Shown: piece after piece, positions 7,301-8,135 of the stretch
Layout: each line of letters opens with the position of its first letter
Numbering within the stretch: the stretch's first letter is position 1
Source: an uncultured Clostridia bacterium
GTDB taxonomy: Bacteria > Bacillota > Clostridia > Lachnospirales > CAMVHY01
DNA length: 8,135 nucleotides
Reading direction: 5' to 3'
Assembly (NCBI GenBank): GCA_946415665.1
Contig: CAMKTI010000076.1
Coordinates: 1 to 8,135 of the forward strand
Translations under genes and position numbers: made by a program
The notes under the pieces: model-generated
The model's input: only the letters and a program-made list of their open reading frames with translations
The model's database searches: none
What the model was told of the DNA's origin: nothing

Positions 7301-8121
7301 AAATCTCTCATATGCTCATTTAATGTGCTATCAATTAATTTTCGATTATCACAAAATTTTTGAAATACATCTTTGTATTTATTATCTGAAACAACTTTTT
7401 TATATCTTTCAACAATTCTTTTTAATATTTCTAACCCAACCGCACTTATATCATTATTATTCCCTGGAAAATTACTTTTAATCCAAACAACAATTTGATT
7501 GTTCAAATTACTTATATCTTGAGAATTTATGTTCTCTGCAAGTTCAGACAATTCAAGAATTTGCTTTAATATAAGCGGATAACTTCCATTAAACACTACA
7601 GTGTGAGAAAAAGAAAACATACAATCATTGTTGTCGTTATCCTTAGATTGAATTATATCTCCCGAAACGAGATAAGATTGCGATATCATTTTTTTACACA
7701 ATGCACTAGCATACCAGGCACTTCCGTTATCTGGCAAAAAATTTACTTCATGATTTCCAATTGTAGTTACAAAACATTTCTTCAATTCATAATTTCCATT
7801 TTTTTGTGCTTCCTTGTCTATTTTATCATGTATATTTTTTATATGACATACAATTTCACTACTTGAATCACCTCGATCTATATAATCTCCTGTCAATCTC
7901 ACCAGATTTTTTTCAGGATCTAAATTTTCTCTTATTTTGCAATCATGCGTCAACACAACTTTGAAATCCCTGTTAAGCCATAGATCCAAATTGAGTCGAA
8001 AAACATAGGACTCTAAAACATTCAACAAGGGCTCTAACCAACAATTAATAAATTTATTCGTAGCGTCTCCATCATACCATGTTTTCCAGTTTTGACACTG
8101 ATTATTTATTTGTTTACTCAT
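4351..8121 (-). CDS. Multidomain PPP-like metallophosphoesterase with ubiquitin-like repeats and C-terminal membrane hairpin
   Basis: This 1256-aa protein starts with ATG at 8121; an in-frame TAG two codons upstream excludes an earlier start. The upstream sequence has only a weak ribosome site (AGG, two bases before the ATG). Residues 1-515 contain calcineurin-like phosphoesterase motifs: GDYIDRG (78-84), GNHE (122-125), a possible SH (172-173) and HGHD (446-449). These resemble serine/threonine phosphatase and ApaH/PrpE-type enzymes. The expected first motif GDxH is not intact: GDAT at 18-21 keeps the Asp but has Thr for His. The spacing from GNHE to HGHD is long (about 320 residues) and includes a largely helical insert. 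Residues 561-660 are Asn-rich. Residues 661-1095 look like four beta-grasp/ubiquitin-like units (about 661-748, 751-862, 872-960, 973-1095), with no diglycine end. Residues 1158-1176 and 1177-1199 are hydrophobic, followed by a basic polar tail. No signal peptide is seen. Substrate is unknown; activity is uncertain because of the altered motif. Confidence 0.85.
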   Translation of the reverse strand: MSKQINNQCQNWKTWYDGDATNKFINCWLEPLLNVLESYVFRLNLDLWLNRDFKVVLTHDCKIRENLDPEKNLVRLTGDYIDRGDSSSEIVCHIKNIHDKIDKEAQKNGNYELKKCFVTTIGNHEVNFLPDNGSAWYASALCKKMISQSYLVSGDIIQSKDNDNNDCMFSFSHTVVFNGSYPLILKQILELSELAENINSQDISNLNNQIVVWIKSNFPGNNNDISAVGLEILKRIVERYKKVVSDNKYKDVFQKFCDNRKLIDSTLNEHMRDFSLDTLLGIQWRIFEKGNKVYEELRDKLNEQDYFLLKYLAMDVFCYPVVSDFDDKKKILSNIANLNDLKQLDFDSEREVSIFNLTFSEIRASKRFFPTCFLSVTNILSCNALDIHGRTVNNFTWEVSTCEDVFDMQNLINCDNKDASQIQCELDNVDKRAFEKQWPINIIQVHGHDRRLSHTYFSHPGGVNGDITGSIGYNGADNHKERPDYKCTFIGTAHINLNDHNKSQTEILEYNHSTNKVKVLNNDKEQQTKELPLFTSPNNDYFNNVPDSDSAVQKLGSPGKSNLNNQNEINNMNNNLNNMSYGMNNNFNQNTNFYNINNYGMNINNGNNMNDNNFNQNLNNINNLNNNNYGMNNNFNQNLNNINNLNNNSINNNNVDNDNNIKIIIKCGSNSGVSDVRELPIPINVNLTQDGEKSFKDILGSLEEKLKQENLSLDVIKLVRDTQVLDLQEPVKNLNFKNNDNICVYIKPEKMFTLTLNFELDYTENNDISNINIKNENNEDDKESPKCIGGCFYKHVKLRELIENLIEKYRLKKDIFWEQIKKSNLFIGDKCVKDGDLDKTVSEFLGWNINDNQKSVEVNAVMKGISLNDIKIVEFKFEIPKLSTFYVKFCPSETLKAVVARWCQENKFKTDEFIELINLGKIELTSENKKLESKDLDCQIKNIDGININLSKNVLVLKMQVGEDTNLDDIKDKSFDIFFKVENPSKEFWIKNLNETQTLKQIIKEVANLVGKNTDSEKKYFDDIVAQIEQSKLKIVGKDNVNKGNEEEKNNEKDNNEYIFKKDDLDKPFYKIVGDIKKYAVGQNKNGLDIRLQIPTLKINQKNINGSDILINSDINNNINNDSIDVSRPNDNVLQVKKKIYNPNSHREKSNWLFKVLRWLAIIFAVLLFLAFMLKFALVLKIIFVCIDVICCLILIALKLKSYYQRKHRNYENLSTSTDYYRQQRVVNDINNETQNDLHEDPNKKKYNNIDDNFQV
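6142..6441 (-). repeat. Asn-rich low-complexity segment with 63-bp DNA repeats
   Basis: This stretch encodes residues 561-660 of the minus-strand protein, which are mostly Asn with scattered Leu, Ile, Met, Tyr, Phe and Gln. At DNA level, 6178-6227 and 6241-6290 are identical over 50 bp at an offset of 63 bp (21 codons). A further partial copy sharing the YGMNNNFNQN coding block lies near 6352-6381. The period keeps the reading frame. The segment links the phosphoesterase region to the ubiquitin-like units and resembles prion-like or flexible Asn-rich linkers. Confidence 0.9.
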
Positions 8122-8135
8122 AGCCTATTTGATTG

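Overview
The window is AT-rich. It carries strong Shine-Dalgarno sequences (AAGGAGG, GGGAGGTG), a SigA-type promoter, compact hairpin-plus-U-tract terminators and two proteins with the copper-amine-oxidase-N-type 'stalk' domain. Together these suggest a low-GC Gram-positive bacterium, most likely in the Clostridia. This placement is inferred from style and domain content; no marker gene is present. No RNA gene, insertion sequence, CRISPR array or origin was recognised.

Left part (1-1064). The window opens inside a plus-strand gene. Only its last 84 codons are visible, and they begin with in-frame 24-bp tandem repeats encoding INTDINDK octapeptides. A terminator follows at 334-366. About 700 bp without a convincing gene comes next. 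It holds an orphan terminator-like hairpin (787-823), a perfect 21-nt palindrome (893-913), a good promoter (943-972) and a leader containing a 9-bp inverted repeat (987-1026).

Middle part (1065-4350). Two plus-strand genes encode exported stalk-domain proteins. The first is an 813-aa, probably cell-surface protein with a signal peptide, several beta-rich modules of similar layout and a C-terminal stalk domain. The second is a 235-aa protein with an N-terminal hydrophobic leader, a stalk domain, a charged linker and a beta-rich C-terminal domain. A strong terminator separates them, so the second gene depends on read-through or on a promoter I could not identify. A bidirectional terminator closes the region against the convergent gene.

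Right part (4351-8121, minus strand). A single 1256-aa gene fills this part and is the most unusual object in the window. It has an N-terminal calcineurin-like (PPP-type) metallophosphoesterase region with GDYIDRG, GNHE and HGHD motifs, then an Asn-rich low-complexity segment built from DNA-level repeats. Next come about 435 residues that I read as four successive ubiquitin-like (beta-grasp-like) units, and then a double hydrophobic segment near the C-terminus. It has no N-terminal signal peptide. I know of no named family with this architecture. A membrane-anchored signalling phosphatase and a host-directed effector are both possible, and the sequence does not decide between them.

The genes do not form one operon or an obvious pathway. 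What they share is a surface or membrane character and a taste for Asn/Ile/Asp-rich repeats.
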